Below, one piece after another: positions 48,490 through 62,950 of a DNA stretch of 64,000 nucleotides. The DNA is from Parus major. Its lineage: Eukaryota > Chordata > Aves > Passeriformes > Paridae. The position numbers and the translations under genes are program-made. Numbering within the stretch: the first letter of the stretch is position 1; every line of letters starts with the position of its first letter. The stretch covers positions 42,383,645 to 42,447,644 of the forward strand of contig NC_031799.1 of the NCBI RefSeq assembly GCF_001522545.3, written 5' to 3'. Under the pieces are notes generated by a model, which made no database searches, was not told where the DNA came from, and worked only from the letters and a program-made list of their open reading frames with translations.

Positions 48490-51400
48490 GCATTTGGACT
48501 GACTTACAGTAAGCAAAATTGAAGGGACTCGGTTAAAACGAGATGAATTGATTAAGAAGAGGGGAGTTTTTCAGGGCTCCAAATTGGTATTTGCCTGATA
48601 ATTAGGTGACCTTAAAATGCATTTCAAGGGAAGCTTTGTTTTCCAAATAAATAACAACATATGCACTAATTTACAGAGGAATTAGTTAATAGGCCAAAAC
48701 CTGCAGCCTTTTCTCAACCAGAAGTCTCCTTACAACTGATCAGGAAGTGCTGCAAAATGTGGTTTATAAGGTCCTGTGAAAAATATTAGATACAAATTCT
48801 GATTTTATTTTTGTTATGACAAATCAGAATGTACAGGCAAGATGCGAAAATACACAGAACCTTTACTCTGCATGCAGTTACATCACAAAACACCTAAATA
48901 AATAGCAAGCAGGAATAAGGTAAAAAGATATGGCATGTGAACATGCTAACTTTAAAACTATGAATCGCTGTAACTGTTTCCAATCTGCTGTCACTGTTGG
49001 TCCCTTTGGACAAAATTCTGCTTCTCTCATTCACATATATAATCTCAATAAAAAGACAAAAACACTGGTTTTGACAGTAAAGTAGGGAGAATTTGGCCAT
49101 TTCAACACAAACTGCAAAGGATAAAGACATTTTTTTAAATGCCAATTGAGAAAGACTTAAATATGTTTGACTTTATCAAGAAAAAAGAACATTTCTAATA
49201 ATTTCCCACATATGAATACAGAGCAAGCTAAAATCAACATGGAGCTTCAACAAATTTCTTTAATTCATTTTATTTTTTCTTTTTATCATTTCAGTAGTTA
49301 AAGTAAAAATATAGGAGGAAGTTCTCTATGTTTAAGTATGGGGAAAGTGCACTATAAAATAGAGCCCCTACTGGTGTTCATTAGTTTTAACAAAGAGTCT
49401 GGTCATAGGTTAATGCTGGTAGATGGTATTGTAGCCCACCATATGCTAACTAGAGACTAGTGCAGGGAAGCCTATGTCTAAGAATAAGAATGAGAGAATA
49501 AGAATTAAAGGAACAAAACAAACTTCTTTCATACTGCAGTTAGTTTGCAGAGACAATAATATTATATCCATGGGTACTCTACAAAAGACTATTTTCTTAA
49601 TCACAAAGCCATTCAAACTCTGGAAAATTGTTTTTACTTTACTGAAGATATGGTTCAGGAGGTGTTATTAACTATGTATTTGTAAAATTGGAAGAAATAG
49701 TATCTTCAAACAAAATGAAAAGAAACGTTGTTTGTTTGCTCCAGTAAATTCTTAAAACTGCTTTATCTATCTGAAAGACCGAAGCCTTTTGGCAATTCAA
49801 GGGATTTGTGCAGAATCACAAATGTAAAGTATGTGTTAATTTGTAAAATAGAACAATGATTCAGACCATCTTACTGACATAAGGAAAACATAACAGAAGG
49901 TGAAGTAAAGAATATATCCTTATCAGTCCTTCCTGACTGGGATAAATCAGCCTAATTTTGTTGAAATCAATAGAAATTCAGCAATTTCCTTTTGTTTAGT
50001 CCTCCCTGATGTTAAATTTACACAACTGTGCCATCACTCCCTTGAGGGCTGTCAGGGAAAGGGTTCTCCCAGGCCCAACCGCAGGCTGACTTTCCATTTC
50101 TTCAGTATGCCAAGATCACTCATGATCACTGGTAACAAAACACAGACATCTCAAGCCATCTTCTGAAGGCATCAGATGATTCCCCAACTTCTGCACTCCT
50201 CACCCCATGGTTTTATTTAAATCTGTGCTGCAGTTGCTGACTTACCTTATGTAAGCAAAGACTGAATCCCTGCTTCTTCCAGACCCTCATTGCATTCACT
50301 ATCTGTTCAGAGTGATGTATTTCTGAGGATTAAGGTAAGTATGGATAGATCATTCTATTGAATTCAAAATATCAGCTTCTAGCAATATAAACACCACCAT
50401 CAGTCAGAGACTTTCCTTGGTTTGTTTTTTCTCCTACCTAATAATTTAACTGTAAAAGCTTATACCAGTTTATACATAGAAAGTGTTTCAAGATTACCTC
50501 AGCTTTGCATTCTATACAATATTTCCTCCAGAAGTTGTTATCAAAAAACCACAAACCTTTAATCCTCTTCACAAGGATATAGCTCTTAATTATTTTTTCC
50601 ATATGCTTTAAATATAGTTATTGATGATACCAATGATTTTTTTAAAAAATCCTTAAGTATATTTGTTTCATATTTTTGCAACTTAAGAAAATATTCTGGA
50701 TGATTATAAAAAATCTAGTCTCCTTTGAATGGTGCTTACTACATTAAGGCCACATATCATATGTCCCTGAGATTAGAAACAGAAACTCACATCTTCCTGT
50801 TTCTGGGGTGCTTTGCAAATGTTATCTCAGTCTAAATAAACTTGTTTCAAAGAAGATTGAACAAAATATCTTCTGATGCATAAGATACATGTGAAACAAT
50901 GCTGCAAATTTTCTCCACCTTAGCGTGAATGAAAGGAAGCATTTTCTCTTTTAGAAAATGTTGTATTTGCTATCTCTTCAACTGAACAGTGAATTTCCAC
51001 TGTCTGTTAGCTCACAAACTCTGAACATTTAGTCTGTAATTCTATACTGTTATTTACATACTCAACATGAGGAGTTTATTTAAAAGGTATGTATTTAAGA
51101 CCACTTCAAACAACTTCTCTTTTGCAGCTCTTACTACAGAGCAAATCTCACAGTTACATCTGAACTCAGTAGTACAATCAGATGACCTGCTGAGTAAGAT
51201 ATGTGTCAAACTGTTGTGAGCTTAATACCTCTACTGGTTTAAAGTGCGTCAACTTTAAAAAGGCAAAGTTAAGCCCATAGCAGCTCAATGTCACTATGCC
51301 ACACCACTACTTACGATTCAGTAGAATTTAGCAAGTTCAATTAAATTTACTAAATTCAGCAAAATTTACTCCCAAGTTGTTGCCTTGGGAGTTACTTCTC

Positions 51401-51903
51401 AAAGTCATATTGATCCATTTTTGTACAGTATTAGCTTAAAATATGTTGTCAATACACAATTTACCTTATTTATTTGGAATGCTTGGCCAAGTTACCACTT
51501 CATTAGAATAGGCTTTTGCAGCTCTTTTATTATACCCTTTACATTTATTGATTCCTTTTTCAGAAAAAAAAAAGAAAAAAGCTTGGCAATTGCTTCCATT
51601 TTGACAGAAAGCTCAACCCGTACAATGGAAGGTACTAAAGTGCTCTACTCAAGCTGAAACTGCTTTAAAAACAGCAAAGCATTCTGTGTGAACGTGAGTT
51701 GCACACAACTTCCCAAGCTAAAGTTTCCCTCAAAGTGGAGCTTCCTCAGATTTCTTAATTGAATCATCTCACAAGCAAATATGTCACCTGATCAATTATG
51801 GGGGCAGGCTACTACAGAACAATCAACAAATAGGTCCCATTTTTGGAACATCTTAAAAGGGAAAGGCTTCAAATTTGAAACCTGCTAGTCATCTCTTGGA
51901 GAG

Positions 51904-51924
51904 AAAAAAAAAAAAAAAAAAAAA
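51904..51924. repeat. Poly(A) tract
   Basis: Twenty-one A on the plus strand, directly followed by a short CR1 tail fragment. Confidence 0.85.
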
Positions 51925-51935
51925 GTAAATTTCCA

Positions 51936-51992
51936 AGAATCACAGACTCATTTAGGTTGAAAAAGACCTCAGATCATCAAGTCAAAGATTTG
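51936..51992 (-). mobile_element. CR1 3' tail fragment
   Basis: AGAATCACAGACTCATTTAG followed by GTTGAAAAAGACCTCAGATCATCAAGTC is the reverse complement of the CR1 end region. Very short and diverged. Confidence 0.75.
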
Positions 51993-54900
51993 CCCTTGGA
52001 GAGTATAGAAAAGCAGAGGCTACTTATAGAGAATAAGTCACATTGCTGATTAAAATTGTGTGGTTCTTCTTGACAATTACATCTTAAAATAATACAATAA
52101 TCCTCCTTTAGAACACACCTTCAAAATAAAAATAGTTTAGAACTGTAGTATAACTTAAAAATGTATATGAGCACATGGAAACATTAACTACTGAAAAAAA
52201 GTAATAAGAGAGAATACCCTTAGAAAGGGCTTAATGGACACACAATTTCAAAATAGAGGGAAGTTTTTCCCCAAAATAAAGGTAATGAAACTTAATTCCT
52301 CCTCCAAAGTGTAAGAATAGGTTAGAAGAGCAAAGAAATTTTTCATCACCGAAAATAGTAGAAATGCTTCCTATAGGAGAATTATTTCATTTATAGAATT
52401 GGTATTATTAAAAAACCAAAGTAAAACACAAAACGTCTTCTAATTCATATCAAAAACAAAATCATGGAATTTGACTAGGTGACTTCATGCTCTCTCTGCC
52501 CACATATCCGCCTACACTTAAAGGAGGTGGGGACAGCAGGCAGAAATACAAACCTTATAAGAGAAGAAAAATTTTGGTAGGAACTGCAAGCATCTGGGAC
52601 TGAGTACAAAACTGAGCATTTATGATAAAACCAGAATTATTGGCAACTACATTAGTTTATTAGTGAATGTTAGGTAGATGTCCACTATGTTTAAAGTAAG
52701 TTTAAAATATTCGATAAGCCAGTTATCCCAGCCCTACTAGTCAACCAGTCTGTTTCAGAATTTATTCAGGTTTTATTCAGGAAAATGGACCAATTATGTC
52801 AAGTGAGTTAAAAATACATTCCATTGCTTCCCTACACAGTTTAGATGCTAAGTGGTATTACCATCACAATCTATTTACAGCATTCTTGCTTCTGAAAAAA
52901 AATCAAACCCCCTACTTTTAAAGTCAAGGAATCAATATAACACAGAAGCCTATAAATGTGAAAAAAAGAATGAAGAATATAGGACTGAGAATGATAATAT
53001 GAAAGGCAATGCAGGAAAATATGGTATGACATGAAATGCAGCTCCAAGAGATGTTTAAGAAACTGATTAAGTTCTAGAGTTTCAAACAGTTAAACTGCAG
53101 TTTATCAGTATAGATGCATTATAATTTTTATTATGTAACAATATCTTTATTATTCTACTAATTCACACTGGAAAAAAAGAAGACAACAGGGGGGAAAATG
53201 GATCCAGGATCAGGAGAAGCAAGTGTAGAAGTGATTGAAAACTGATCAAGGAAATGAAGTCAAGTAAAACAAGTGAGGGTACAGAGAAGATCATGGGATT
53301 TTACTTCCAAAGCTGTAAGTAAATCAAAGGAAGCAGTCCATGCAAGGTAATTTCCGTTCTGTTTTGTGAGGTGAGGCATGCAAATAGCCTTGCTTTCTGA
53401 AATACCTTTATATTCCCATGTGGATTTAAAGAAAGCATTCAATAACAGAGCTAAACAAAGACAATCACTGATTTCTAGATATCGTCCTTCAGCTTCTTAC
53501 CTCTCTGCAACCATTGAAGATGTCATGAAATCTTAGCAATGAAGTTAACTAGTCTCCCAGTCATTATTCATTTAGATGACTGTGTGAATATCCTATTTGC
53601 ACTTCCCTTTGCCACAGGAGAGAAAGACTTCATTATAGCCACCAGATAAAAAGCAAACATTGTAGAAATGATTTATTTTCTCCTATCTAAAGGATTTATT
53701 CATAAGAACTGCTGTGTGGTAGCCTGCAGAACAGGCTGCCTTGCTCTTTTAGCCTCTGTAACTGGGAAACCCATTAAGACCACATGAGTTGTCAAAGCAT
53801 ATGGTATGTTACATACTGTATGAGTACTGTCCACAGGCACTTGCTTTGAAGGCAGGCCAATGGCAAACAGTGGCACCAGGAGACCAGCTAAAATATAGAG
53901 GAATCAAGGTGACAGCACATAAAACACAAGTTGTGCAAGACCTCTGTTAAACAGGCAAAAAGCCAAGAACACATGGCTAAAGGGTTTCCAAACTACTCTC
54001 TAGAAGTCTTTTGCTTGAACAGAGGTGGAAAAAAAAATACTGGCATCATATGAGATGTTCTAAGTTTTGCTTAATAATTTTCAAACTCTGCTTCACTCTC
54101 TGTCCCATTATACTGAGACAGATAATAATAAAAGTGCAAAAATTGGTGTATTTAAACAAGGTTGGGCAGTAGAAATAAACAAATTGACAAGCCACACAGT
54201 GGTGATCATATCCCTGGCCAAAACCAGGAAGTGTCAGTCAACAGAGAGTTCAAAGATCTCCACTGTGGAAGAGACATCAGCCTCTGTTTCCAGAGCTCCC
54301 TGAAGATTAAATGTGCTATACATCATCACTGTCTAAAATGCTCAATTATCCAGCAATAGCTATGTATTGTCAGAAAACTTTGGGATTACTTATAAATACA
54401 TTTTCTGAACCAGCTGATGTAAATCTGGTCCATGATTGCTCCTGAATTTTCTCACAGTGTAAAACCTTGTAGACCAAGGTTTTTACCTCCATGATTAAAT
54501 AGCCATGTAAGCCTAATTCATGTCCAATAAGAAGGAAACAGGTTTCCATGTATTTAAAGTGTATATTACAGTATGACACCTGAGGCTGGATACTGTATCA
54601 CTGGAAACACCAGAAGGAATGGTTATCCTGCTAAAAAAGACTAGCAGTTGTTCTGATAATACATGAAATACTTTTCCTATGAGTAGAAATATTTCTGATA
54701 GAACATCAAAGTGTTTATTACTAATCCACTTATGTTGTACATAACCCTACTTTTAAAGATCCTAGTATTATAGCCTTTTTACAGTTTTAATTTTCTTGCA
54801 TGACTATAAGATACAAAAGCATATTTTCATGTTAATTTTTTGGTGAAAAAAGCACATAGACATAAACTAGTGATCTGTTGAAAGCTACACAAGTTGAGTT

Positions 54901-55303
54901 TAAAGTTACATCCATGATTCTAGGATCTCTCACTTCCAAGGTGGCGTTCTAGATAGCAGAACCAGTTATTTTAATATTTATAATAGGTGTGATAATATCA
55001 ACCCAAGGTACTATAAATTCAGTCATTTCATAAACAAGTAAGATCATGCGCACTTTTCCCCTCCCATCTCTTACCTTAATTTTGATGTAAAGGAAAGGAG
55101 AAGAGCAGGCTCTGGAAGCATATTATTAAGGATGGCTGATTTAACAAGATCAGTGTCAATGTGACAGTTGTTCAAAGAAAATTAAACTGGCTTAATATTT
55201 TGCACAAACCTTTTGTATAAATTTTTCATAAATACACTCAGAAGATGGGCTTAAAGGGAAAACAGCACATTTTAAACAAAACCTATCTGGCCTGTGCTGC
55301 CAC

Positions 55304-55327
55304 AAAAAAAAAAAAAAAAAAAAAAAA
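55304..55327. repeat. Poly(A) tract
   Basis: Twenty-four A on the plus strand; no retroposon body was recognised beside it. Confidence 0.85.
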
Positions 55328-58300
55328 GAATATATTTTAGCACATAGCAGTTACCCAGAAAAGGTAAATAGTTGCAGAATACAGATCAGAGAATGTTGGT
55401 GGGTTTGTTTTTTGCTTCAGGAAACCTGTGTTTGGTATTTGCACATTAGTGCCAAAGCAGCACCTCCTGTTTCATTCTAAATGTAGCAGGGTTTCTTTGT
55501 ACTTTACTTATCCCCTCATTCATCAGTCTGCACATATTAGAAGAAAGTCTTCCTTTGATCTTTGGAAATAAAGACATCTCTTCTGGAAAACTATTTCAAA
55601 TGCAAAAAGGAGCCAAAGAAATAATTTTTGCGAAGCGGTGAAGAAAGCTGGATGTGGGTGGAGAGATGGAGGCTTTAAAATACCATCTGTGAGGTGCCAA
55701 ATTCAAAGAGTGGGGTCCTTTCCCTGGTTAAATAGCTTACCTGCTTTGTAACCAGGTGTTCTAGCACAGAAAGCCTCTTACTTATTCAGGCAGGGGGCTG
55801 TGAAGGCAAAAACTTACACAGGTGGGACTCTTCCCATTTAATCAAATTCAGCTTTAAACCAATAGATGTTCAGAGAAAAACTGAGCATTTAGATTTAACT
55901 TAGTTCTGACAAGGAAGATAAATACAGTTATACTGCATTTACCCCATGATGGCTATTGCTTATATTTCACAATCTATATGAAGCATCATTGTTATTGCCT
56001 ATTTTCCACTTGATAATTTTAAGAAGGTGGATCAGTTCTGATTCCTTCATGACTTGAGGTGATGAAGGTTAGAGTGCCTTAAAGAACATACGTACTTTCA
56101 CAAGCTAGGATCACGATATAGTTTATATTCTCTTTTAATATGACTTCTAGAGAACAAGAGATGAAGGCACAGTAAAAGCAAACAAGGAAATAGTTTGATT
56201 GGAAAAAATTACATGAAAACTAGCCAAATAATAAGCTCCAGCTACAACTGTCCCTCCTGACCTATGAAAGGGCTATCTCAGCAGTGGAAATGTCCAAATG
56301 AGCAAGAGGCTCCTCCTCTTCTCCAGTTTGGCCAATGAAAGAGCTAGTGAGAGTGACCACTGCTTCATTCAAAAAATGGAATTACTTGGAGGGCAAAATC
56401 TTCCTCTGCTTTTAGGCACTACAAAACATACTGCACTAAACTGTTTAGTGCTTAGTCCACAGAGGGTCGGCTACACTTGTTGGACAAGCAAAGCACAAAT
56501 GTGCAGTTCAGATGTGACTGGCAGTGGAATGTCATCTTGCCCATCTTAACACATTATAATTTTTCCCGACTTACTCTTCTTCTCTTTTTAAATAGTTTCC
56601 ACTATACAAAATTAAGTGGCTATTCTGAGAAGAAGCGTGATTCACAAATACAAGCAAAAGTGATAAATGAATGAGGAGACAACTAAAAATATAAAGAAAG
56701 CAAAAAAAGGAAGGAGAAAAAAAAAAGTGAGACACATCCTTTTCCCTTTAATAGTTATGAGTACTGCAAGGTTTCTGTGGTGACTCTCCAGCATACCAGC
56801 TTTCAGCTTGAGGGCTGCTGAAGTTTTGCTCCTGCTGTAGTAAACTGCAGAGCTTTGCAAAAGGCATACCATTTTATGGCATTTAGAACATTATGTCAAA
56901 CTTCTGCGTGTTCTTTTCTAAAGAAAAGTTTCTCTTCAGAGAAATTATTTTCACTTCCAACTTTCAAATTATTAATTGAAAATTCCCAACATAAATCAGT
57001 AGGTTGCATTGTTTATATTCCTAATATCCATCAGTAGTTTGTCTAATTTATGAATAATAATTGCTGTCATTGTTTCTAGACAAATAGATATGCCCATCAT
57101 AGAAGAGCAGCAAGAGATAATAATGTTCTAAGTGTCTTTGGGCTTGACCTTGAAAACAAATACCTCTTTTTGTTTTGCTGAGTATTCAGATATAAATTGT
57201 GTGTTTATCAGTGGAGACAGTCATACATTAAAGAGATTGCTCATTTTCTGTTTCTCAAAGCTCCAGGATGACATTGATTGAAAGTCATTTTGATATCTTT
57301 TATTATCCTGTTAATTTTTGCCTAATTTTTCCTATGCCTTCATGAAAAGATTTTGTTAGAAATTTATTTATTTTATTTAAGAAAAATGAGTAAAATAAGT
57401 AAAGCAGAAAAAAATGGTGATTGTAAGAAAATATGCTACATCATATAAAATATATTTTTATCAATACAAATAATGAAGGGCATATGTATAATGAAGATAA
57501 GTAAAAGCCCCTTTAAGAAAGTAAATGCCATAAGTTAAGGAGTGTTGCAGTCAAGTTTTCAGTGAAATATATGTATGTTCAATTTAGTAAAAAGTGAAAG
57601 TGCAATTAAATCTATTTTGTACAAAGTTTCATAGAAATACTAAATTCAGTTGTCTTTAGTTGAGACACCTCAATTTATCAATTACAAAATTCTTAAGAAA
57701 CATTTCCAATTTTATATACAGTGAAAAAGAATTATCTGTCTTTTCTAGTGATAACATAGTTGTCTCTTTTAAGCACACTTGACATGTTCACAGGAGAGTA
57801 CAAGTGACTGCATATTTCAAAGTTCTTTTCAGGTGTCTTTTCAAGATAAGAGTTTTTTCTTTACCATTATGTCTGGAATGAAAATAATGTTTTTGCATTG
57901 TATAAATGTCTTATCTCTGACCTCCAGAGTATCTCGCCTTAACTTTGAAAAACCATCTATGTGAAGCAATGTATTTTAAGAAAACAGGGAGAAAAGCAGT
58001 CATAGAGCCACTTCAGAGGACAATCTGGATAAAAAAACCTGAGAATAACTGAACTCTGCTAGAGGGAGCTCTGCAGCTATATATCTACTCAAGTGAACTT
58101 TTAAAGAATCTGCAGCCTACCTACTGTTGAAGACAAAATTAGTCAAAACTTGGAGCTAGCAGCCTAAGCAGTAGTAATAACTAGGGCAGACAGAGCCTGA
58201 AGATCATGGTATATGATCCAGAGCAGACAGATTTCAACATGCCAAACAGCCAACCACAGGATCAGCTGAAGCCTATTTAACAGGATATGGTATCATATAA

Positions 58301-58328
58301 GATGACCACTTAACAACCTCTTAGTAAT

Positions 58329-58380
58329 AAAAACAAAACAAAAACAAAACAAAACAAACAAACAAACAAAAAAACAAAAC
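58329..58380 (+). repeat. (CAAA)n / (CAAAA)n microsatellite
   Basis: Irregular array of AAAC and AAAAC units about 50 bases long. Confidence 0.9.
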
Positions 58381-59980
58381 GGTAATTCACACCAGTAGAA
58401 AACCAAGGAGATCCTGGATCCTAATATTAATATGGGTTCAAGCTGTCCCTTGAGGATGGGATGGGAAGCTTAGATACTAAGAGCATAATTGCCCAGCAAT
58501 TTCTTTGTTTGAAGTCTGTCATCAGAAGCACACAGCTTGTGCTTCAACAACTCCTTAACAACTTTCAGCTTATTGATTCAGTGGAAGCCTGGTGTTTAAC
58601 CCTGTTATGATGGCTGGCATGTGTAATTCCCATATCACTACACTGTGGTGTAATTTACTATGGTAAGTTACCTTGAATTTGAAATACCATCATATCCTGC
58701 ATGTTGTCCTGAGCACAATATCTAGGTTGCTAATGATCTGTAAAATCATTAGGTTTTGCTTTGAAAATTATCTTTCCAGGCAAATTGCAGTCTACTCTTT
58801 TAAGATACTCAGTTGTATCTTAAAATGGTAGTTCTTCATGGATTCAAGAATGCAGATAAATGTTTTAGAAAAAGATATAAACTTTATTTTTTCTTTTTAA
58901 GCCTGATGTAAATAGAGATTGCTTTTGCACAACAAATGCAGTAAAAAGGCGGATACTGTGTTAGGCAAAACATTCATTGTTTTTAGGGTAGAACCAGACA
59001 AAGCATATGAGCTCTGATAAAGTTGTAATTTTTACTTGAGTGGTTTAAGCTAGTCAAGAATTCAACTCCTTTTCTTGTTTAAGCCCATAAATTGGAGTCC
59101 AGTTGTCTTGGTACATTTCTTCTGTTCATTCCTTGGAAACTCTACCTCTTATCGTTCGATTCGCTGCCTCCATACAGCTGTACTGCCGCAACTTCTCGGC
59201 GTCTGCTTTGCATTAGCAGGCCCTGGCTTTGCTAACAGGCAAGGCAGCACTAAATGCTCTTGTGTGAAGCAGCCTCACTGCAAAACCTGTGTGAGGCAAG
59301 AAAATGTTCTGACATTTTACCATGTTAAATGTTCTAGCCACTAAAATGTGCTGCTAGCAGAGCTTGTTTCAGAGGACTGCATTCTACACTGCAGTGCTAT
59401 ACACGAGGTGACCCCTAAATGAAAGTACAAACTAAAAAAGTGCCTAAAGACGTCTTTTTTTCACAAATGGAGAGAAAAAAGAAGCTGCTTCATCAGTTCT
59501 TTTGCTTTTAGTTTATCTCATTACTCACTACTGTCTCTGAATCTCCCTCCCATATTACAGAGCAGAAGATAGGGCTAAGTGTTAAAAATCAGAGGAAAAA
59601 ACCTTTGAATATATTAGTGACAGGATTCGGCTTCCTATGCTGTACTTACGAGTAAACTTTACTGTAAAGCTTCACTGAATACAATATATCAAATGGTTCC
59701 AGAAAGAGCTTTCTCTGTTGAATAAGAGAACATATAAGCAGTTAAAGGTAAATGAAAGGATGGCATGATCAAATTTTGCCCCCCCTTAAAAATGGGAAAA
59801 TACAGACATTCTAATTTAGAAATTATTTAAATAGCGTATTTTTGTTGTTAAAAATATCACAGAAAAAGATCAAAATAACCAGCTGAAACAATGGCCTCTT
59901 GAGTCTAAGCATCTTAACAGATGGTTTTCATTAAACTTCTATTGCTTCTTCAAGAAGAACGGCTTTAATGTCTACTACAG

Positions 59981-60004
59981 TTTTATTATTATTATTATTA
60001 TTTT
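59981..60004 (+). repeat. (TTA)n microsatellite
   Basis: About seven TTA units in the 5' flank. Confidence 0.9.
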
Positions 60005-62835
60005 GAGAACATACCTACAGTATTTTAGACATATAATATAAGGGCAAAACTATGCCAAAAATCTGACAGAAGCATTTCTTACAGCCTTAACGTCTATGCT
60101 TTTTTTTTCTGCTGCTGATTTAGGTCACGTTTTCATTTACTTTCTACTACTGTTGGACTTGATGAAAGATTTTGTTCAACAGGAGGCTCTTTCACCACAG
60201 TTCAGTTTCTTTTCAGTGTTTTCTCATGCTTTTCTTCAACAGCACATTTGAAGGAAAATTGTTTTAAAATATTTTGTTTCCTTGGATTTTAAAAAGCACA
60301 AGTATTTAGGATGTACAAGAAGGCATCCAGCAACCCTTATGGAAACTTGTTGACGTAGAGTTTGGTCCTGATCCCAGACAAGAAAACTCTCATGGCTTTA
60401 AATCCTTTGTAAGCATAAGAAAAAAAATATGTAATGTACTTATCTTGTATTATTTCATAGGAAATGTGTTCCAAAATGACTAAGTGATGTAAGTCAGTAT
60501 CAGTACATTGTATTCCAGGACATTATACCGTTTCTTCTTCTAGAATAAATACTATACAAAAGCAAAGATACCTAGAAATATGGTAGATTTTAATATATTC
60601 AAAAGACTGGTGGAAACAAGACAGTGAGAAGAGGAGGAGAAAGAATGTAGCACACAAAGCACTCTTTGATTTCCCCTATTTTGTTGCTACAGTCAAAATA
60701 AGAACCATAATTAGGGCTTCCTAATAGAAGCTGGAATTAATTGTATATAAACTTCCACAATTTCTATTTCAGAGTCTTCTCTGCCTCTGTATAGTTTCCC
60801 ATAGTTTTCAGATTCATTAGGAAACATAGTGAATGTCCTCAGCAGATTCTGTAGTCATAAGTGAGTGATGGCTATCTACATGGGCCTTTTATTGCCCTCT
60901 TGAAATCCTGATTCTTTCAAATGGCCTTCAATTTCAATGGGTCACAGAAATGGTAGATACTATATTTTTAGTAAATCTCTCTGTTAATAGGGAACAAATA
61001 AACAGAATGAGTTTCTAAAAAGATGAGACAATAGACTAAAATATTTAAATGAAGAGAGTGTAATAGTTCCACAGAGACCACAAAATTTAGTCCCAAGAAA
61101 ATTATTTACCTAATAATCTTTTTCCCTAATGATCTTACCTTATCTAGTCTAACTGCAAGCAAGTATAATGATCTCACCAAATATCTACCTGCAAAAATCA
61201 TGGTTACTACTAGCATTACCTTTTTTGGGAATAGTTGATGACACTCATGTGAGAGGAGCTCAAATTGAATTTCATTGGCATCTATTATTCTGGTTCTCTT
61301 AGCCTCAGGATTATGCGGTCAAGAATAGAAAAAAAATGTGCCAACAGCATGCAGACATATTTTCATGAGCCACAGTCTGGAGGGAAGTATTTGCTGGAGG
61401 GGTCAGGTTCTCGGGATCTCTAGAGGTGGTTATAAAACTTATCATCATCATTACCACACTTTTGTTTTCTTACGCATTTACATTTTCCTCTGTGTCCTTC
61501 TAACTTTCTGTCTCTTCCCCTCACAGTCAAAGGAAATGGGACTGGTCTCAGCCATGGCTTAGTTAAGTTACTGAGCAGTTTTATTTCTCCTTTGTGTTTC
61601 TCCACAGAAACTACTCAGAACAACCTTCCTGCTCTCCATTGCAGTGTCTATCACCAGAGGGATTAAGATAAGTACTTAAGACAGAATTCGATATTGCTGT
61701 CCTTCAAACCCTTTGGTTTATGGGTAGAGGAGGCTACGTTTGGAAACTGCAGCCTCCAAAACACATGGATATATCATGGGTGTGTACTGAATAGCAAAAA
61801 TAAATTGTGTAGCTTTAGTGTGAAAAATCTAGGAACAGATGCAAACTTACAGCTCTATATGAAAATAAAAGTGCTGGAGCAGGTGACAGAAGGAATTCTT
61901 TGTTTTTATGGTAGATATATATCTGAATTAATTGAATGGGAACATGGCACTAAATGATGACATAATTTCACAGTAATTCTCTCTTACTCTCCAAAATATG
62001 GACAAGTACAACAGTCAGGAGAAAAGAAAAAATACAAAAGAAAACAATAAATCTAGCCTGGTACCGATAGGCTACTTACAAGAGAGAGATAAAGGCCCCA
62101 CAATACAACATCAAAACTACTAATTAGAATCACTCAGCTCCACATGGGAGTTTCTAAAAAATTTGGGGAGAGAATGCATAATGTTAAGCATAAAGACAAA
62201 GTAGCCAAAGGGTATCTTAAAAACCTATGGAAAATCAATGCATTAGAAAAAACAATAGAGTGTTTGTTCTTTTGGGGACAATGCAACTTATGGAACTTGT
62301 GGAAACTGTCAAGTCTAATGGAATTTTTAAAGATTAAACCATAGCAATAATACAAAAGCAAACCCAAAATCAAAACTAATTTAAGAGTCTGGAAGCCATA
62401 GAACTAAAATAGAAAATTAGATTCTTAGTAATAGCTAGAAATAAAATAGTAAGTAGCTTGGAAACTGTCACTAGCCCTGTAACAGTAAAGATTACTTTAT
62501 TTAGCCATGCAGATGGTAGACTTTTCCATTAGCTTCACTATTTGTGGAGCTGTGGGATCAAGCACTGATTTTCATTATCCAAAAGCCCAGACAATTAATG
62601 GGACAAAAATTAGGAAAGTGATACTGAGTGGAAGAGGAGAAAAAAAGTTTGATTAAAGAAACAAAAAACCAAAGAGGTCTGGGACTGAGACTCTGACAAG
62701 ATTGGTTTTATGCCTACATTGTGTTTCCAAACTTTAATGTACTTGGACATCTAGGAAGACTCCTAGTATCTTCTGAGATATTTATTTATTTTTTTATTTG
62801 CGTTTTTTTATGTACAACGGGTCAACTGTAGTCAA

Positions 62836-62950
62836 ACCTGGTCTAGTCCCTTTCCATGGCAGGGGGTTGAGAATGGGTAATTGGAATGGCCCTTCCAATC
62901 CACACCATTCTGTGGTTCTATGCCTACAATTCTATGACACTATGATTTTA
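62836..62950 (+). mobile_element. CR1 3' tail fragment
   Basis: AACCTGGTCTAGTCCCTTTC, CATGGCAGGGGGTTGAGAAT, GGCCCTTCCAATCCACACCA and TTCTGTGGTTCTATG with a repeated TTCTATGACACTATGATTTTA end match the last 110 bases of CR1 in plus orientation. Confidence 0.88.

Noticed and set aside
59075..59344. 89-codon plus-strand open frame with several cysteines
   Set aside because: No recognisable motif arrangement; isolated in intergenic DNA with no splice or promoter signals.
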